Positions 7,534-16,472 of a stretch of 64,000 nt of DNA are shown in pieces (the first letter of the stretch is position 1; every line of letters starts with the position of its first letter). The notes under the pieces were generated by a model that ran no database searches, had not been told where the DNA came from, and saw only the letters and a program-made list of their open reading frames with translations. The position numbers were made by a program, and so were the translations under genes. This DNA is from Lachnospiraceae bacterium. Lineage in GTDB: Bacteria > Bacillota > Clostridia > Lachnospirales > Lachnospiraceae. The stretch is from NCBI GenBank assembly GCA_910575255.1, contig CAJTEM010000002.1:1-64000 (forward strand). The letters run 5' to 3'.

Positions 7534-7989
7534 GTGAAATGTCCGTATTGTAATGCGTCAGATACTAAAGTAATCGACTCCCGTCCGGCTGATGAGAACA
7601 GCTCGATCCGCCGCCGCCGTCAATGCGAAAAATGCAAGAAACGATTCACGACCTATGAGAAGCTGGAGACGATGCCCCTGATGGTAATCAAGAAGGATCG
7701 GACCAGAGAAACCTACGAACGTTCTAAAATCGAAGACGGTGTCCTTCGATCCTGCCACAAGAGGCCGGTATCCACCGAACAGATCAATGCCGTCATCGAT
7801 GAGATCGAGAACCGTATTTTTAATATGGAGGAAAAGGAGATTGAGACCTCTGTCATCGGTGAACTGGTCATGGATAAGCTGAAGGATCTGGATGAGGTTG
7901 CTTATGTCCGCTTTGCTTCTGTTTACCGGGAGTTCAAGGATGTCAATACCTTTATGGAGGAGCTTGGCAAGCTGTTGAAGAATAAATGA
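7534..7989 (+). CDS. nrdR: Transcriptional repressor NrdR
   Basis: A 151-residue NrdR, the nucleotide-sensing repressor of ribonucleotide reductase genes. A GTG start at 7,534 is chosen because AGGAGG lies 7 nt upstream and it gives the canonical N-terminus (M/V)KCPYC. The zinc ribbon uses CPYC and CEKC (residues 3-6 and ~31-34), followed by an ATP-cone domain (RDRTRETYERSKIEDGV-like) that binds ATP or dATP. Length is normal. The stop overlaps the yqeG start as ATGA, so the genes are translationally coupled. Confidence 0.97.
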   Translation: MKCPYCNASDTKVIDSRPADENSSIRRRRQCEKCKKRFTTYEKLETMPLMVIKKDRTRETYERSKIEDGVLRSCHKRPVSTEQINAVIDEIENRIFNMEEKEIETSVIGELVMDKLKDLDEVAYVRFASVYREFKDVNTFMEELGKLLKNK

Positions 7990-8501
7990 TACTGGACCGA
8001 TTTTATCCGCAGGAATGGGCAGACAGCGTCTATGAACTTGACTGGGATCTCTGGCATCAGAAGGGAATCCTCGGCGCTGTCTTTGATATCGATAATACGC
8101 TGGTGCCTCATGGCGCTCCGGCCGACGAGCGGGCCAGGGCGCTGTTTTGGCGTCTTCATGAACTGAATATCCGAACCTGTCTTCTTTCCAATAACAAAGA
8201 ACCCCGGGTGGCCTCCTTTGCCAGGGAAGTAGATTCCCCCTATATTTTTAAGGCCAAAAAGCCTGCCGTGCGCAATTACCAAAAAGCGATGGAATGGATG
8301 GGAAGTACCCCACAGACCACCATTTTTGTCGGTGATCAGCTCTTCACCGATGTATATGGCGCCAACCGGGCCGGTATCTACAGCATACTGGTAAAGCCGA
8401 TTCATCCGAAGGAGGAGATCCAGATAGTCCTGAAGCGTTATCTGGAGGCAATTGTCCTTCACTTCTATCAGAGACAAAAAAACAAGGGAGAACTTCAATG
8501 A
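7986..8501 (+). CDS. YqeG-family HAD-IIIA phosphatase
   Basis: A 171-residue HAD hydrolase of the YqeG type. The nucleophile motif FDIDNTLVPHG lies near residues 34-44, LLSNN (motif II) near 66-70, and FVGDQLFTDVYGANRAG (motifs III/IV) near 111-127. The cytoplasmic phosphatase substrate is not established. The gene is coupled at both ends by ATGA overlaps, with nrdR before and the glycosyltransferase-like gene after. Confidence 0.9.
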   Translation: MILDRFYPQEWADSVYELDWDLWHQKGILGAVFDIDNTLVPHGAPADERARALFWRLHELNIRTCLLSNNKEPRVASFAREVDSPYIFKAKKPAVRNYQKAMEWMGSTPQTTIFVGDQLFTDVYGANRAGIYSILVKPIHPKEEIQIVLKRYLEAIVLHFYQRQKNKGELQ

Positions 8502-10051
8502 TTATCAGTGTACCCGGAGAATATTATGTGTTTGAAACCAGCGAAGTCCCTTCCCGGGAAAGCCTGTCCGCCTTCTTTCAGGATTTAAATGAAAATGACA
8601 TCCTAAAGGTGCGGATCCGCCCTGAAAACGGAGACTGCCAGATCTTTCATGTCACCCGGTTCTATCTGGAACATCAGCTGGAATTCACGAATCTTGCCCT
8701 TCCTAAGGGACCCGATACCTTTTGGCTGGCTTCCCGGGTCTGCCCGTACTATGCCGTTCTTCCCGTACTGGATCCGGACGGCAATTGTGTCAGCATTCTG
8801 AAAAAGATCTGGACCTATTATGAACATCCCTATCAATATGAGGGAGGCTTGGATCTCAGCTTCCTCAACCGCTATGAGCGCATTGTTCTGGTATCCCTGA
8901 ATGAATATTCCGTGGAGCTTTACAGACGGGTTCTCCCGCACTGGTACGGCAAACGGCTCTGTCTGGTCGGTGAGGAATGGAATGATTATCTGGATGTGCT
9001 GCCTCCCCTCTCCCACGTACCTGTGACCGTCTATGGGCAGCTGGATGAGATCGGCCGGAGTTTCCGGGAGGAGGATTATGTCCGGCTTTTGTACATCGCG
9101 GATAAGCTGCCTGAAAATGAAGGCATTGCACGTTATGAGCACGGAATTATGAGCTATGATGAGGTCATGACTCTGACCTTTCTTTTTTCCCATGTCACCC
9201 ATCCCGGCACCCGGTATCCGGACCGGCGCTTCTTCCTGATCGACGGCCGGTTCAATGTGGAAGGAATCTTCGGCATCTGGAACAAGGTATTTACTGCAGC
9301 AAGATATGCCCTGTCAAAGGGCTACACTCCTGCCTTTGCCATTACCTCCTCTGACGATAACCTCTACTGCGACCATCCGGGAGACGATATCTGGGACAAG
9401 TTCTTCCTTCAGCCGGAAGGATTTACCCTTTCCGATATCAGGGAGAGCTGTTATCTGGCTCACTCTCCCAATATGAATATCCTCACCATCATGCGTCATA
9501 TCATGAATGAGAACTCCGAAAACCGGAAGCTCTCCTGGCCGGACGGCATTTTCAATGCCCATGTCCGTCAATATCTTGCCGACCGGCAACAACGCTTCCT
9601 TCCTCACCCGCAGCGTACTCTCGGTGTCCTGATCCGCGGCACGGATTACATTCACAATCCGCTGCCGAATCACCCCAGACAAGCCTCCCTGGAGATGGTC
9701 ATGGAAAAGATATCCGAGATCGAAGCCTCCTGGGATTTCGACTGGATCTATCTGTCCACCGAAGACCAGAATATCTGCGAAAAGATGAAAGAACGCTACC
9801 AAAAACGGCTTCTTTTCACAGACCAGGAACGCTACCAGGTAAGACCCGGACAGCTTCTGGCGGATCTCCATCGCACCAAAGAAGAAGGCAAGGGCTTTCG
9901 CTTAGGGGCCGAATATCTGTGTTCCATCCGGCTTCTCTCCCAGTGCCGCAGCCTGATTGCCTCCGGAGAATGCGGCGCCCTGACCGAAGCGCTGAGAGAA
10001 AATGACGGAAAATATGAGCATGTTTTTGTCTTTCACCTTTCTTCCTCATAA
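8498..10051 (+). CDS. Putative fucosyltransferase-like protein
   Basis: A 517-residue protein without a signal peptide. The C-terminal third has GVLIRGTDYIHNPLPNHPRQ (about residues 372-391) followed by WIYLSTEDQNICEKM, a pattern like the peptide-O-/alpha-1,6-fucosyltransferase superfamily, where the Arg-Gly-Thr-Asp loop contacts GDP-sugar. The N-terminal ~200 residues are not recognised. It is coupled to yqeG by a 4-nt overlap and followed by a strong hairpin. A role in surface glycan synthesis is inferred from the motif only; no other glycan genes are nearby. Confidence 0.55.
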   Translation: MIISVPGEYYVFETSEVPSRESLSAFFQDLNENDILKVRIRPENGDCQIFHVTRFYLEHQLEFTNLALPKGPDTFWLASRVCPYYAVLPVLDPDGNCVSILKKIWTYYEHPYQYEGGLDLSFLNRYERIVLVSLNEYSVELYRRVLPHWYGKRLCLVGEEWNDYLDVLPPLSHVPVTVYGQLDEIGRSFREEDYVRLLYIADKLPENEGIARYEHGIMSYDEVMTLTFLFSHVTHPGTRYPDRRFFLIDGRFNVEGIFGIWNKVFTAARYALSKGYTPAFAITSSDDNLYCDHPGDDIWDKFFLQPEGFTLSDIRESCYLAHSPNMNILTIMRHIMNENSENRKLSWPDGIFNAHVRQYLADRQQRFLPHPQRTLGVLIRGTDYIHNPLPNHPRQASLEMVMEKISEIEASWDFDWIYLSTEDQNICEKMKERYQKRLLFTDQERYQVRPGQLLADLHRTKEEGKGFRLGAEYLCSIRLLSQCRSLIASGECGALTEALRENDGKYEHVFVFHLSSS

Positions 10052-10053
10052 AA

Positions 10054-10085
10054 AGCACTCTCGGAAACTCATTTCCGAGAGTGCT
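10054..10085. terminator. Hairpin after the glycosyltransferase-like gene
   Basis: AGCACTCTCGGAAA pairs perfectly with TTTCCGAGAGTGCT around a short CTCA loop. It has AAAA before and no long T-run after, so it would be most efficient for minus-strand transcripts but probably serves both sides. Confidence 0.7.
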
Positions 10086-10105
10086 CATAACTGCCCCGGA
10101 CAGGC

Positions 10106-10197
10106 TTATTCCTCAGCCACACACTCAATCTCCACCAGGCCGCCAAGCGGCCCCACAGCCTTGGGGCCTTTGGGGTAAAAATGATTTCCTTTGCCAT
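10106..10197 (-). pseudogene. RidA (YjgF) gene with internal deletion and frameshift
   Basis: The reading frame opens MAKEIIFTPKAP, the canonical start of RidA enamine/imine deaminases, shifts frame, continues KAVGP and then jumps to LVEIECVAEE and a stop at 10,106-10,108, the canonical C-terminus. About 95 internal residues, including the catalytic Arg region, are missing. The ATG follows directly on the end of the sigma-54 regulator remnant. Confidence 0.75.
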
Positions 10198-10581
10198 TAG
10201 AATCTCTTCCTGCAGCTGCAAGGTCTTCGGGTCTCTTCCGATCATGTCAGACACTCCCACATGACTGACCATGTTCGTCATCTCATAGTATCGTTCCTGG
10301 ACCGTCCTTGTGCTTTCAAAAATCAGCACACGGGAATACTGACGCGGATCCTGCTCCAGAAGCTTTAGGTACATGGATTCATTTTCCAGGATCCTCTCCT
10401 TCTGCTCCCGGCTGCTGCCTACCAGGCCAATTACGCCAATGTTTTCACTCTTCAGCCGGATCGGCATGGAGATCTCAATCTCCTCCTGACAGATATTCTG
10501 CTTGGGACAGTTCCGGCACAGCCTTTCCCTGCCCGGATTGTAGATAATCTCCTGTTTCCCGGTATTTAAATCTTCCTGCAC
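10198..10581 (-). pseudogene. Remnant of sigma-54-dependent regulator (sensor domain)
   Basis: The segment with CRNCPKQNIC, then PIRLKSENIGVIGLVG and SSREQKERIL resembles the N-terminal sensory domain of sigma-54-dependent activators found beside amino-acid fermentation genes. It ends at IGRDPKTLQLQEEIL, where the AAA+ ATPase domain should begin. The ATPase and DNA-binding domains are gone, and an upstream in-frame TGA removes the normal start. Downstream, the frame runs into the ridA remnant. Confidence 0.65.
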
Positions 10582-10628
10582 TCGCTCCCTCGTGCAGATC
10601 TCCTCATACCGTCAGTCCGTCATTGTTG

Positions 10629-11183
10629 TTATTGAGACAATGACGGTTTCTCAGCGACAATTCCAATGCGAGAGATCTGAAAGAATTCCTTTTCATCTAA
10701 TGTAACATAGGCATATTCCTTTTCGCCCTTATGTTTTACATAGGTTTTGGATTTGTTATCCGTCTCCTGCGGCTTTCCATACATCTTCTCAAGGCTTTCC
10801 ATTGCCTTGTTCCGCCCTTTCATGCCCTGTTTTCCCTGCTCTCGCAGCACAAACCCCATATCGATATTTCCGTAGATCTCCAGATCACAGAACACCTCAT
10901 CTGTATAGATCTCGTATACCATTCCATTTTCATCCTGTGTGATATAAAGGGTTCCCACTCCCCACTCATTCTGATCACATTCACCGGTAACCTCATTTAC
11001 CTGGAAACCACACATCTGAATATCCTCCACCGTGCATGGCAGCCTCAGGCGATTGCCCTCCAGACGAAACTCCAGTACATCCAAATGCGTATATCGGTAT
11101 CTTCGATAGAACACCGCCCCGGCCAAGACAAAAAAAATAAGAAAAATCACAAAAAACCACTTTTTTACACCGTTCTTTTCCAT
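10629..11183 (-). CDS. Membrane-anchored hypothetical protein
   Basis: A 184-residue protein with one N-terminal membrane segment (WFFVIFLIFFVLAGAVFY, about residues 9-26) and a polar extracytoplasmic domain of about 155 residues. The start at 11,183 is set by a GGGAGGAG site 4 nt upstream; the longer frame has no site. The domain alternates predicted strands (LEFRLEGNRLRLPCTV, TLYITQDENGMVYEIYT) with one Cys pair possible. I do not recognise the family. It stands alone, divergent from the transporter promoter at 11.3 kb. Confidence 0.7.
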   Translation of the reverse strand: MEKNGVKKWFFVIFLIFFVLAGAVFYRRYRYTHLDVLEFRLEGNRLRLPCTVEDIQMCGFQVNEVTGECDQNEWGVGTLYITQDENGMVYEIYTDEVFCDLEIYGNIDMGFVLREQGKQGMKGRNKAMESLEKMYGKPQETDNKSKTYVKHKGEKEYAYVTLDEKEFFQISRIGIVAEKPSLSQ

Positions 11184-11306
11184 ATTACTCCTCCCATGCT
11201 GACAGCAAACCCATGCCTCTACTATATCATGAACTCTCTTAAAATGACAACCCAAAAGTTAAATGCCACAACCGTCCGTTAATTTTTCAACAAAGCTTTG
11301 ACAAAC

Positions 11307-11348
11307 ATAACATAGGTTATATCCTTTTTTTGAATTCTATGCTACAAT
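11307..11348 (+). promoter_or_regulatory. CRP/FNR-type operator and promoter of DASS transporter 1
   Basis: Inverted repeat ATAACATAGGTTAT (11307-11320) has its centre exactly 29 nt upstream of a TACAAT -10 box (11343-11348), which is position -41.5. No good -35 hexamer is present, as expected for an activator-dependent class II promoter. The same geometry occurs at 13,004, 36,297 and 38,003. Confidence 0.8.
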
Positions 11349-11406
11349 TTGAACATAAGTTACAAATTTAACAATCTTTCAAAAAAGGGAAAGGGGTATT
11401 TTAGCA

Positions 11407-12882
11407 ATGGCTAGTACAGCAAACAAAAAAGAGCAAGCCACTCTGATTCACTCCGCTGTCGGTGTAGGTATCATGCTATTCTTCCGGTTCCTGCCTCTCA
11501 GCCTCCCGGAGGTCACTCCGGTCGGTATGGAAATCCTGGGTGTATTCCTGGGGACTCTGTACCTGTGGACCTTTGTTGACCCGATCTGGGGCAGCATCAT
11601 GTCCATCGCCATGGTTGGTTTTTCCTCCTACAGCAACATGTCTGCAGTAATCGGTGAAGCCTTCGGCTCCCCGGTGGTCTGCCAGGTATTGTTCATGCAG
11701 ATCATGTCCGGCGGTCTGGCCTACTACAAGATCACCGGCTATATGGGACGTTTCTTCCTGACCAGGAAATTCACCAACGGCAAGCCCTGGCTGCTGATGG
11801 GCGTCATCTGTATGGGATGCTATTTCATCGCTGGTTTCGTCAATGCATTCACTCCCATCTTCGTCATGTGGCCCGTCCTTTACGGAGTATTTGACGAGGT
11901 TGGCTACAAGAAAGGCGATCCGTTCCCGAGAGTTGCCATCACCCTTGTTGTGATTGCCTCCCTGATCGGTTTCCCGATGGCTCCCTTCGCACAGAACGGC
12001 CTGGCCCTCTTAAGCAACTTCGAAAAGATCAGCGCCGAGATGCCTGGCGGCCCGATTGCAGTCAACAGCGGCGGATATCTGCTGACAGCCATTATCCTGG
12101 GCATGATTCTGATTGTTGCCGTTGTCCTGTTTGCCAAGTTTGTCCTGCGTCCGGATGCTTCCCGGCTCAAGGACTACGATGTGGAAAGCTTAAACCGCAA
12201 TCCGCTTCCGCCTCTTTCCCTGGGACAGAAGCTGTATATCCTGGGCTTTGTCCTGGTAATTCTTGGTATGATGATCCCGTCTTTGGTTCCTGCCCTGCCC
12301 TTCATGGGATACTTAAAGGGCTGTGTCTACGGCCTGGCCATGTTTATCGCTGCCTGCCTGGCTGCCATCCGCATCAAGGGTGAGCCGGTGCTCGATATCG
12401 CCAAGGTTCTGGAGACCAACAGCTGGGGCGCTTACTTTATCATTGTTGCTGCCATCCTGTTAGGCGGCGTACTTACCAACCAGGCCACCGGTATTTCCGG
12501 ATTCCTGCGGGTAATGCTTACCCCCATTTTCCAGGGCATGTCCCCCACCGTCTTCATCATCCTGCTGCTGGGTCTTGGCGGTATCCTGACAAACCTTTGC
12601 AACAGCCTGGTGATCGGTATGCTTTTGCAGCCCATCATCATCACCTATTGTACCCAGGCCGGTGCAGATCCCAGGCCGATTGTGACCCTGATGATCCAGT
12701 TTGTACTGCTGTCTGCCTGCGTAACTCCGGCTGCTTCTCCCTTTGCCGCGCTTTTGCACAGCAATAAGGAATGGGTTCCTACCAAATATGTATATTCCTA
12801 CACTCTGCCCATGGTTCTTATCGAACTGGTGCTGATGTTAATCATCGGAATCCCGTTGGCCACCATGCTGTGTGGCGCCTGA
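11407..12882 (+). CDS. DASS-type anion transporter 1 (SLC13/CitT-like)
   Basis: A 491-residue polytopic membrane protein with roughly 12 hydrophobic segments in the divalent anion:sodium symporter / ion transporter superfamily. Family-like loops include GGVLTNQATGISG, LTNLCNSLVIG and TPAASPFAALLHSNKEW. The start has an AAAGGGG site 8-9 nt upstream. It is paralogous over its whole length to the carrier at 34,756. It is followed by a terminator and then by the thioredoxin reductase-thioredoxin-sulfotransferase operon under the same operator type. Inferred substrate: an organic anion such as an aryl sulfate, or sulfate itself. The substrate cannot be read from sequence. Confidence 0.85.
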   Translation: MASTANKKEQATLIHSAVGVGIMLFFRFLPLSLPEVTPVGMEILGVFLGTLYLWTFVDPIWGSIMSIAMVGFSSYSNMSAVIGEAFGSPVVCQVLFMQIMSGGLAYYKITGYMGRFFLTRKFTNGKPWLLMGVICMGCYFIAGFVNAFTPIFVMWPVLYGVFDEVGYKKGDPFPRVAITLVVIASLIGFPMAPFAQNGLALLSNFEKISAEMPGGPIAVNSGGYLLTAIILGMILIVAVVLFAKFVLRPDASRLKDYDVESLNRNPLPPLSLGQKLYILGFVLVILGMMIPSLVPALPFMGYLKGCVYGLAMFIAACLAAIRIKGEPVLDIAKVLETNSWGAYFIIVAAILLGGVLTNQATGISGFLRVMLTPIFQGMSPTVFIILLLGLGGILTNLCNSLVIGMLLQPIIITYCTQAGADPRPIVTLMIQFVLLSACVTPAASPFAALLHSNKEWVPTKYVYSYTLPMVLIELVLMLIIGIPLATMLCGA

Positions 12883-12890
12883 TTCTGAAT

Positions 12891-12941
12891 GTTATCCGGC
12901 AAGGTGCATTTTCACCGCACTTTGCCGGATAACAGCAATTT
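12891..12941 (+). terminator. Terminator after DASS transporter 1
   Basis: GTTATCCGGCAA-G-GTGC (12891-12907) pairs with GCAC-T-TTGCCGGATAAC (12917-12933), followed by AGCAATTTT. Confidence 0.85.
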
Positions 12942-13003
12942 TACAAGGTTATTCTTCACTTTCAGCAAATAGAAAATAAAGTTTTCACAAAACTCAATTT
13001 TTC

Positions 13004-13045
13004 TTAACATTTTTTATAGAATATTTTGCCAAAAACCGTTATAAT
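13004..13045 (+). promoter_or_regulatory. CRP/FNR-type operator and promoter of trxB-trxA-assT
   Basis: A weaker repeat TTAACATTTTTTAT (13004-13017; left half perfect, right half 4 of 5) is centred exactly 29 nt upstream of a consensus TATAAT (13040-13045). Geometry is identical to the two transporter promoters. Confidence 0.65.
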
Positions 13046-13174
13046 AAAGGGTAGTTGGGCACAAGGTGCAAAACTATCCGTTTTCAGAACGCCATATTAC
13101 GGAGTTTGGACTTTCCTCCCGTTTTGGGAGGGGAAGGCGGACGGATTAAGACAAAATGGAGGAGGTCGATTAAA

Positions 13175-14095
13175 ATGGCACAATACGATCTGATCATCAT
13201 CGGCGCCGGCCCTGCCGGCATGACCGCCGCTATCTACGGTGCACGGGCAGATATGAATGTCCTGATGCTGGATAAGCTGGCGCCCGGCGGGCAGATCATC
13301 AACACAAATGAGATTCAGAACTATACCGGTGTGGGTACCGTTAACGGTGCTGAACTTGCCTATCAGATGTTTGAACATACCCAGCAGTTTGACACCATCA
13401 CCTTTGACTATGCAACCGTCAAGGAGGTTGTGGACAAGGGCGGGGAAAAACTGGTCCGCTGCGAGGAGGATGACAAAGAATTTACCGCCAGTTCCGTGAT
13501 CCTTGCCACCGGCACCCGTCCCAGATGCCTGCATGTCACCGGCGAAGACAAGTTCCGGGGCAACGGCATCAGCTGGTGTGCAATCTGCGACGGCGCCCAA
13601 TACCGGGACAAGGACGTGGTTGTGATCGGAGGCGGCAACTCTGCTGTGGAGGAATCCATTTTCCTGGCAGGCATTGTGAAATCTCTGACCATTGTCACCA
13701 TGTTTGACCTGACTGCCGACCCCATTGCCTGTGACAAGCTGCGGGCCATGGACAAGGTAAGCATTTATCCCTACCAGGATATTCTTGAGTTTGTGGGCGA
13801 TACCCGCCTGGAGGGAGTCCGCTTCCGTTCCACCAAGACCGGCGAGGAAAAGACCGTAAGCTGCGACGGTGTGTTTGAGTACATCGGCCTGACTCCCACC
13901 ACCGAGTGCTTCAAGGAACTGGGCGTGTTAAACCAGATGGGATATGTGGAGGTCAATGACCGGATGGTAACCAAGGTTCCCGGTATTTTCGGCGCCGGAG
14001 ACTGTGTCACCAAGAACCTGCGCCAGGTGATCACCGCCTGTGCGGACGGTGCCATCGCTGCCCAGGAAGCATCCCATTACGTAAAGAACCTGTAG
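13175..14095 (+). CDS. trxB: Thioredoxin reductase
   Basis: A 306-residue low-molecular-weight thioredoxin reductase; it uses NADPH to reduce thioredoxin through FAD and a redox disulfide. The start at 13,175 follows GGAGG by 9 nt and gives the standard MAQYDLIIIGAGPAG FAD-binding N-terminus. The redox centre is CAIC (usual CATC) near residues 134-137, followed by the NADPH-binding GGGNSAVEE. The C-terminal GIFGAGDC FAD motif is intact. It is first gene of trxB-trxA-assT, 89 nt before trxA, under a CRP/FNR-type operator. The context suggests a reductase dedicated to the sulfotransferase module rather than, or in addition to, a general one. Confidence 0.95.
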   Translation: MAQYDLIIIGAGPAGMTAAIYGARADMNVLMLDKLAPGGQIINTNEIQNYTGVGTVNGAELAYQMFEHTQQFDTITFDYATVKEVVDKGGEKLVRCEEDDKEFTASSVILATGTRPRCLHVTGEDKFRGNGISWCAICDGAQYRDKDVVVIGGGNSAVEESIFLAGIVKSLTIVTMFDLTADPIACDKLRAMDKVSIYPYQDILEFVGDTRLEGVRFRSTKTGEEKTVSCDGVFEYIGLTPTTECFKELGVLNQMGYVEVNDRMVTKVPGIFGAGDCVTKNLRQVITACADGAIAAQEASHYVKNL

Positions 14096-14184
14096 GCTTT
14101 CCGAGTTTTCTCCCGCTGGTTTGCTCCGTCAAAGCAAGGGCGGGAGGGAGTTTTGAGAGTACACAATATATAAGGAGGTACAAC

Positions 14185-14496
14185 ATGTTAAAAGAAGTAA
14201 ACAGTACAGAATTCAAGGAGTTGGTCGACAAGGGACTGGTGCTTGCCGACTTCTTCTCCACCACCTGCGGCCCCTGCAAGATGCTGAGTTTCGTCTTAAA
14301 GGATGTGGAAAAGGAGTTCGGTGATGACCTGACCATCTTAAAGGTGGATTTTGACCAGAACAAGGAACTGACTGCCGAATACAATGTTGCCGGCTATCCC
14401 ACCCTGATTCTGCTGAAGGACGGGGCTGAGGTGAAGCGCCTGCAGGGCCTGCAGCAGAAACCGGTTATTGTCAAACTGGTTAAGGAGAATATCTGA
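14185..14496 (+). CDS. trxA: Thioredoxin
   Basis: A 103-residue thioredoxin with the active-site CGPC near residues 30-33 (STTCGPCKML) and the cis-Pro loop GYPTLIL. Normal length, cytoplasmic. AAGGAGG lies 6-7 nt upstream. It sits between thioredoxin reductase and the aryl-sulfate sulfotransferase, 38 nt before the latter's start, so the three are almost certainly co-transcribed. Inference: it keeps a Cys in the sulfotransferase reduced, or serves another enzyme of the regulon. Confidence 0.95.
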   Translation: MLKEVNSTEFKELVDKGLVLADFFSTTCGPCKMLSFVLKDVEKEFGDDLTILKVDFDQNKELTAEYNVAGYPTLILLKDGAEVKRLQGLQQKPVIVKLVKENI

Positions 14497-14534
14497 ATCA
14501 GCCAATTATAATGTATAATGGAGGAAAACAACCC

Positions 14535-16412
14535 ATGAGTGTTAAATATATCTTAGAAAAACATTTGATCGACCGCCAGGCAGAAGCTGAGGAAGCCATG
14601 TTAAAGGAATTTGAGGCCGGCAATTTTACCATCCAGAATCCTCTGGTAAAATACAACCTCTATGAGGTCAGCCCCTTGAGCGCCGTGGTTTGCTTTGAGA
14701 CCAAGAACGAGACCCCTGTGACGATTACCGTGCTGGGCAAGACCAAAGAAGCCAACATCAGCCACACCTTCCCCAAGGCAAAGAAGCATGTCCTGCCGGT
14801 TGTGGGACTGTACTCCAACTATGCCAACCAGGTAGAGATCCGCGCTTACCGGGGCGAGTCCAACGTGATTACCATCGATGTGCCGGATGTGTACGACGGC
14901 GAGAATCCCATCTACCACATGCACACCACTCCGGAATATCTCCAGGACAATGTGATCATGGTATCTCCGGCCGGCCTGCAGCTTTCTTCTGCTTTTGACT
15001 ATGCAGGGGACGCCCGCTGGCACATGAACGTGGCCTGTGTATTTGATATCAAGCGCTTAAGAAACGGCAACCTGATCATGGGCACCCATCGTCTGTTAAA
15101 GATGCCCTACTATATGTCCGGCCTTTATGAGATCAGCCCCTGCGGCAAGGTCTACAAAGAATTCCGCCTCCCCGGCGGCTACCACCACGATGAGTTTGAG
15201 ATGGAGGACGGCAACCTGCTGGTGCTGACCGATGACTTAGAGAGCGATACCGTGGAGGATATGTGTGTCCTGATCGACCGCAACACCGGCGAGATCTTAA
15301 AGACCTGGGATTACAAGAAATTCCTCAATCCTGAGACCGTAAGCCATTCCGGCAGCTGGTCTGAGGAAGACTGGTTCCACAACAACGCAGTATGGTATGA
15401 CAAGAACACCAATTCCCTGACCTTCTCCGGCCGCCATATCGATTCCATGGTGAACATCGATTTTGACAGCGGGGAACTGAACTGGATCATCGGGGATCCG
15501 GCCGGCTGGCCCCAGGATATGGTGGACAAATACTTCTTCAAACCTGTTGGCAATAACTTCGGCTGGCAGTATGAGCAGCATGCCAATGTGATCACCCCCA
15601 ACGGTGATGTGATGTGCTTTGACAACCACCACTATGGCTGCAAGCAGGTAGACCGGGATACCAAGAACCTGGCTGCCAAGGACAACTACTCCAGAGGCGT
15701 CCGTTACCGCATCAACACCGAGGATATGACCATCGAGCAGGTATGGGAGTACGGAAAAGACCGGGGCGCCGAGTTCTTCTCTCCCTACATCTGTAATGTA
15801 GAGTACTACAATGAGGGGCACTACATGGTTCACTCCGGCGGTATTGCCTATGACAAGGACGGGGCTCCTTCTGAGGCTTTGGGTGCATTTGTTAAGGATG
15901 TGGGCGGCACCTGCCGCAGCATCACGGTTGAGGTATGCGACGGCAAGGTAATGCTGGATCTGGAGGTTCCCGGCAACTACTACCGTGCCGAGAAGCTGAA
16001 ACTGTACAGCGACGGCATCAACCTGGAACTGGGCAAGGGACAGATCTTAGGTAAGATGGGCCACACCAAAGAATTCGACACCGAGATCCCCATGGAGAAT
16101 TCCGGCGAGATGCTTCCCGACAGCTGCAATGCCAGAATCGAGGAAGAGATCGACCGCTTCACCTTCTTCTCCCGCTTCGAAAAGGGCCAGATGGTGATGA
16201 TGCTCTTAGAACAGGGCGATGAGGTTCACAGATATTACATCTCTACCACCGCTGTTTCCTACCTGGCTATGTGCTGCGGAACCTTCTTAGATTCCGACGA
16301 GCGCAACACCAGAACCAGCGTCAACAAGGCCGGCTTAAAGGGTGTCTATGATGTGAGAGTGATTGTGGATGACAAGAAATATGAGACCGGTGTAAAGATC
16401 ACCTGCGAATAA
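14535..16412 (+). CDS. Aryl-sulfate sulfotransferase 1 (cytoplasmic, PAPS-independent)
   Basis: A 625-residue arylsulfotransferase (ASST/AssT family), which moves a sulfuryl group from a phenolic sulfate ester to another phenol without PAPS. The start at 14,535 follows GGAGGAAAA by 6-8 nt; an ATG 24 nt upstream has no site. Residues 1-120 form the N-terminal beta domain. The beta-propeller carries the family's His-rich motifs: GYHHDEFEMEDGN (~215-227), DWFHNN (His ~282), SGRH (~301), EQHAN (~349), SRGVRYR (~386-391) and HSGG (His ~433), the last being the likely counterpart of the sulfated His of E. coli AssT. No signal peptide is present, unlike periplasmic AssT. It is ~70% alike by eye to the copy at 32,823. 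Confidence 0.92.
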   Translation: MSVKYILEKHLIDRQAEAEEAMLKEFEAGNFTIQNPLVKYNLYEVSPLSAVVCFETKNETPVTITVLGKTKEANISHTFPKAKKHVLPVVGLYSNYANQVEIRAYRGESNVITIDVPDVYDGENPIYHMHTTPEYLQDNVIMVSPAGLQLSSAFDYAGDARWHMNVACVFDIKRLRNGNLIMGTHRLLKMPYYMSGLYEISPCGKVYKEFRLPGGYHHDEFEMEDGNLLVLTDDLESDTVEDMCVLIDRNTGEILKTWDYKKFLNPETVSHSGSWSEEDWFHNNAVWYDKNTNSLTFSGRHIDSMVNIDFDSGELNWIIGDPAGWPQDMVDKYFFKPVGNNFGWQYEQHANVITPNGDVMCFDNHHYGCKQVDRDTKNLAAKDNYSRGVRYRINTEDMTIEQVWEYGKDRGAEFFSPYICNVEYYNEGHYMVHSGGIAYDKDGAPSEALGAFVKDVGGTCRSITVEVCDGKVMLDLEVPGNYYRAEKLKLYSDGINLELGKGQILGKMGHTKEFDTEIPMENSGEMLPDSCNARIEEEIDRFTFFSRFEKGQMVMMLLEQGDEVHRYYISTTAVSYLAMCCGTFLDSDERNTRTSVNKAGLKGVYDVRVIVDDKKYETGVKITCE

Positions 16413-16434
16413 CAGAAAGAAAATTTCCTGGATT

Positions 16435-16472
16435 CAGGGGAAGGGCCGCAGCCCTTCCCCTGTGCTTTGTCA
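16435..16472 (+). terminator. Terminator of the trxB-trxA-assT operon
   Basis: An 11-bp perfect stem CAGGGGAAGGG (16435-16445) / CCCTTCCCCTG (16452-16462), loop CCGCAG, followed by TGCTTTG. The T-run is poor. Confidence 0.65.
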
